NCBI GenBank assembly: GCA_907165275.2
Contig: OU015673.1
Span: 201,001 to 265,000, forward strand
Length of the DNA: 64,000 nucleotides
Origin: Zygaena filipendulae
Taxonomy: Eukaryota; Arthropoda; Insecta; Lepidoptera; Zygaenidae
Reading direction: 5' to 3'
Part shown: positions 63,408-64,000 of the stretch, one piece after another
Position numbering within the stretch: the stretch's first letter is position 1
Layout of the letters: every line of letters starts with the position of its first letter
Position numbers and translations under genes: made by a program
Notes under the pieces: model-generated
Databases searched by the model: none
Told to the model about the DNA's origin: nothing
Seen by the model: only the letters and a program-made list of their open reading frames with translations

Positions 63408-63583
63408 TATGTCTGTCTGTCTGTTTGTTACGACTAATCTCTGAAATGGTTGGACTAGTTTTAACGAGACTTTCACTGGCAGATAGCTGATTTTATAAGG
63501 AGTTAAGTTACTTTTATTTTAGAAAAAATAGTTCCTGCGGGAATTCTGAAATTCACGCAGGTAAAACTGCAGGTCACAGCTAG
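63408..63583 (+). mobile_element. Helitron-like, subfamily H/B chimera, in the complexin intron
   Basis: atgtctgtctgtctgtttgt, acgagactttcactggcaga, gttcctgcgggaattctgaa and gcaggtcacagCTAG|T. Confidence 0.7.
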
Positions 63584-63800
63584 TCGATAATAAAGTCAAT
63601 AGCTTCTGTAGCTTCAATATATTATATATATTATATACGAAGCATTTGCTGTTTTAATGCCAGAGAGAATAGAGAATAAGGGTAATTGAGATAACAATCA
63701 CTTATATGAATACGACTACCTATTTTCATTTCGTAGATGCGTGCGTTGATGTCTAATACACGGAATAATTATTTATAGGCCATATTGAGTCCTCTGCTTC
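63584..63800. other. Nothing identified
   Basis: AT-rich intron sequence. Confidence 0.25.
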
Positions 63801-64000
63801 CTACTATAATAATAATAATTTCTTTTATTCACAATATAACCACAACTAAGTACATTACAGCGTAGGTAATTCGATTAGTTATTCTCATAGATATGAGCAC
63901 TGTCCCCTACACTAGGTATAAACCTGTACTGTAGGGTAACAGGAGCTTCCGCCGAGAAACACTGATCAAATTGTACACATAATAATATAAAAGTAAACAT
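63801..64000 (-). mobile_element. LINE 3' UTR with ATT tail, runs off the window
   Basis: On the reverse strand it ends gtgaataaaagaaattatta with further ATT units. The upstream part (ggtttatacctagtgtaggg) continues beyond base 64000. Confidence 0.5.

Overview
The window is AT-rich eukaryotic DNA, almost certainly from a moth or butterfly (Lepidoptera). It holds one recognisable host coding exon, the first coding exon of complexin (cpx), at 62146-62230 on the + strand. The exon has a branch-point-like sequence, a polypyrimidine tract and an AG acceptor, two in-frame stops just before the ATG, and a GT donor. Because it begins at an acceptor, at least one non-coding 5' exon lies upstream. Most or all of bases 1-62145 are therefore probably the first intron and/or 5' flank of complexin. 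Bases 62231-64000 are the start of the next intron; I see no second coding exon before the window ends.

The other ~62 kb is a graveyard of mobile elements. The dominant class is a Helitron-like non-autonomous family of roughly 55 pieces. These start with TC (often TCCTACTAATATTATAAA), end in a GC-rich hairpin (CCGCGG..CACCCGCGG) followed by CTAG, and sit between A and T. I recognise this as the common lepidopteran short Helitron type and split it into subfamilies by the 5' half: A (GTTTGTTACGCTTTCACG), B (ACAAAGTCCGCC..GTCTGTCTGTCTG), C (CACGTGTCACGTTGTTTGTC), D (AAAGAGCAAAAGTTTGTGAG), E (CAGACAGACAGAC..), F (AGGTCTCTATGATCAGCGG), G and H. Many copies are chimeric, internally duplicated, tandemly arrayed or split by later insertions.

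A second family is a ~330-bp MITE with imperfect terminal inverted repeats. It has eight copies plus one remnant, and most copies carry two palindromic CRE octamers (TGACGTCA). Other elements include a solo-LTR-like element (TG..CA, two copies, each with its own 4-bp target duplication) and a ~235-bp MITE pair flanked by ATTT. There are several single-copy foldback MITEs (hAT-like, mariner-like and unclassified) and tRNA-headed SINEs. Many LINE 3' ends are also present, four or five of which still encode the C-terminus of a reverse-transcriptase polyprotein. No LINE or DNA transposon here is intact, and I see no real tRNA, rRNA, CRISPR or bacterial feature.

Non-repetitive stretches that could carry regulation of the synaptic gene include a perfect 14-bp RFX X-box palindrome 2.9 kb upstream of the exon (59232-59245), a TAATTA cluster near 38.1 kb, a CTAATTG cluster near 53.65 kb, and a GC-rich patch with a CRE at 32.05-32.22 kb. 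These are inferences from motif reading only. All repeat boundaries and counts come from reading by eye and should be taken as accurate to a few bases.
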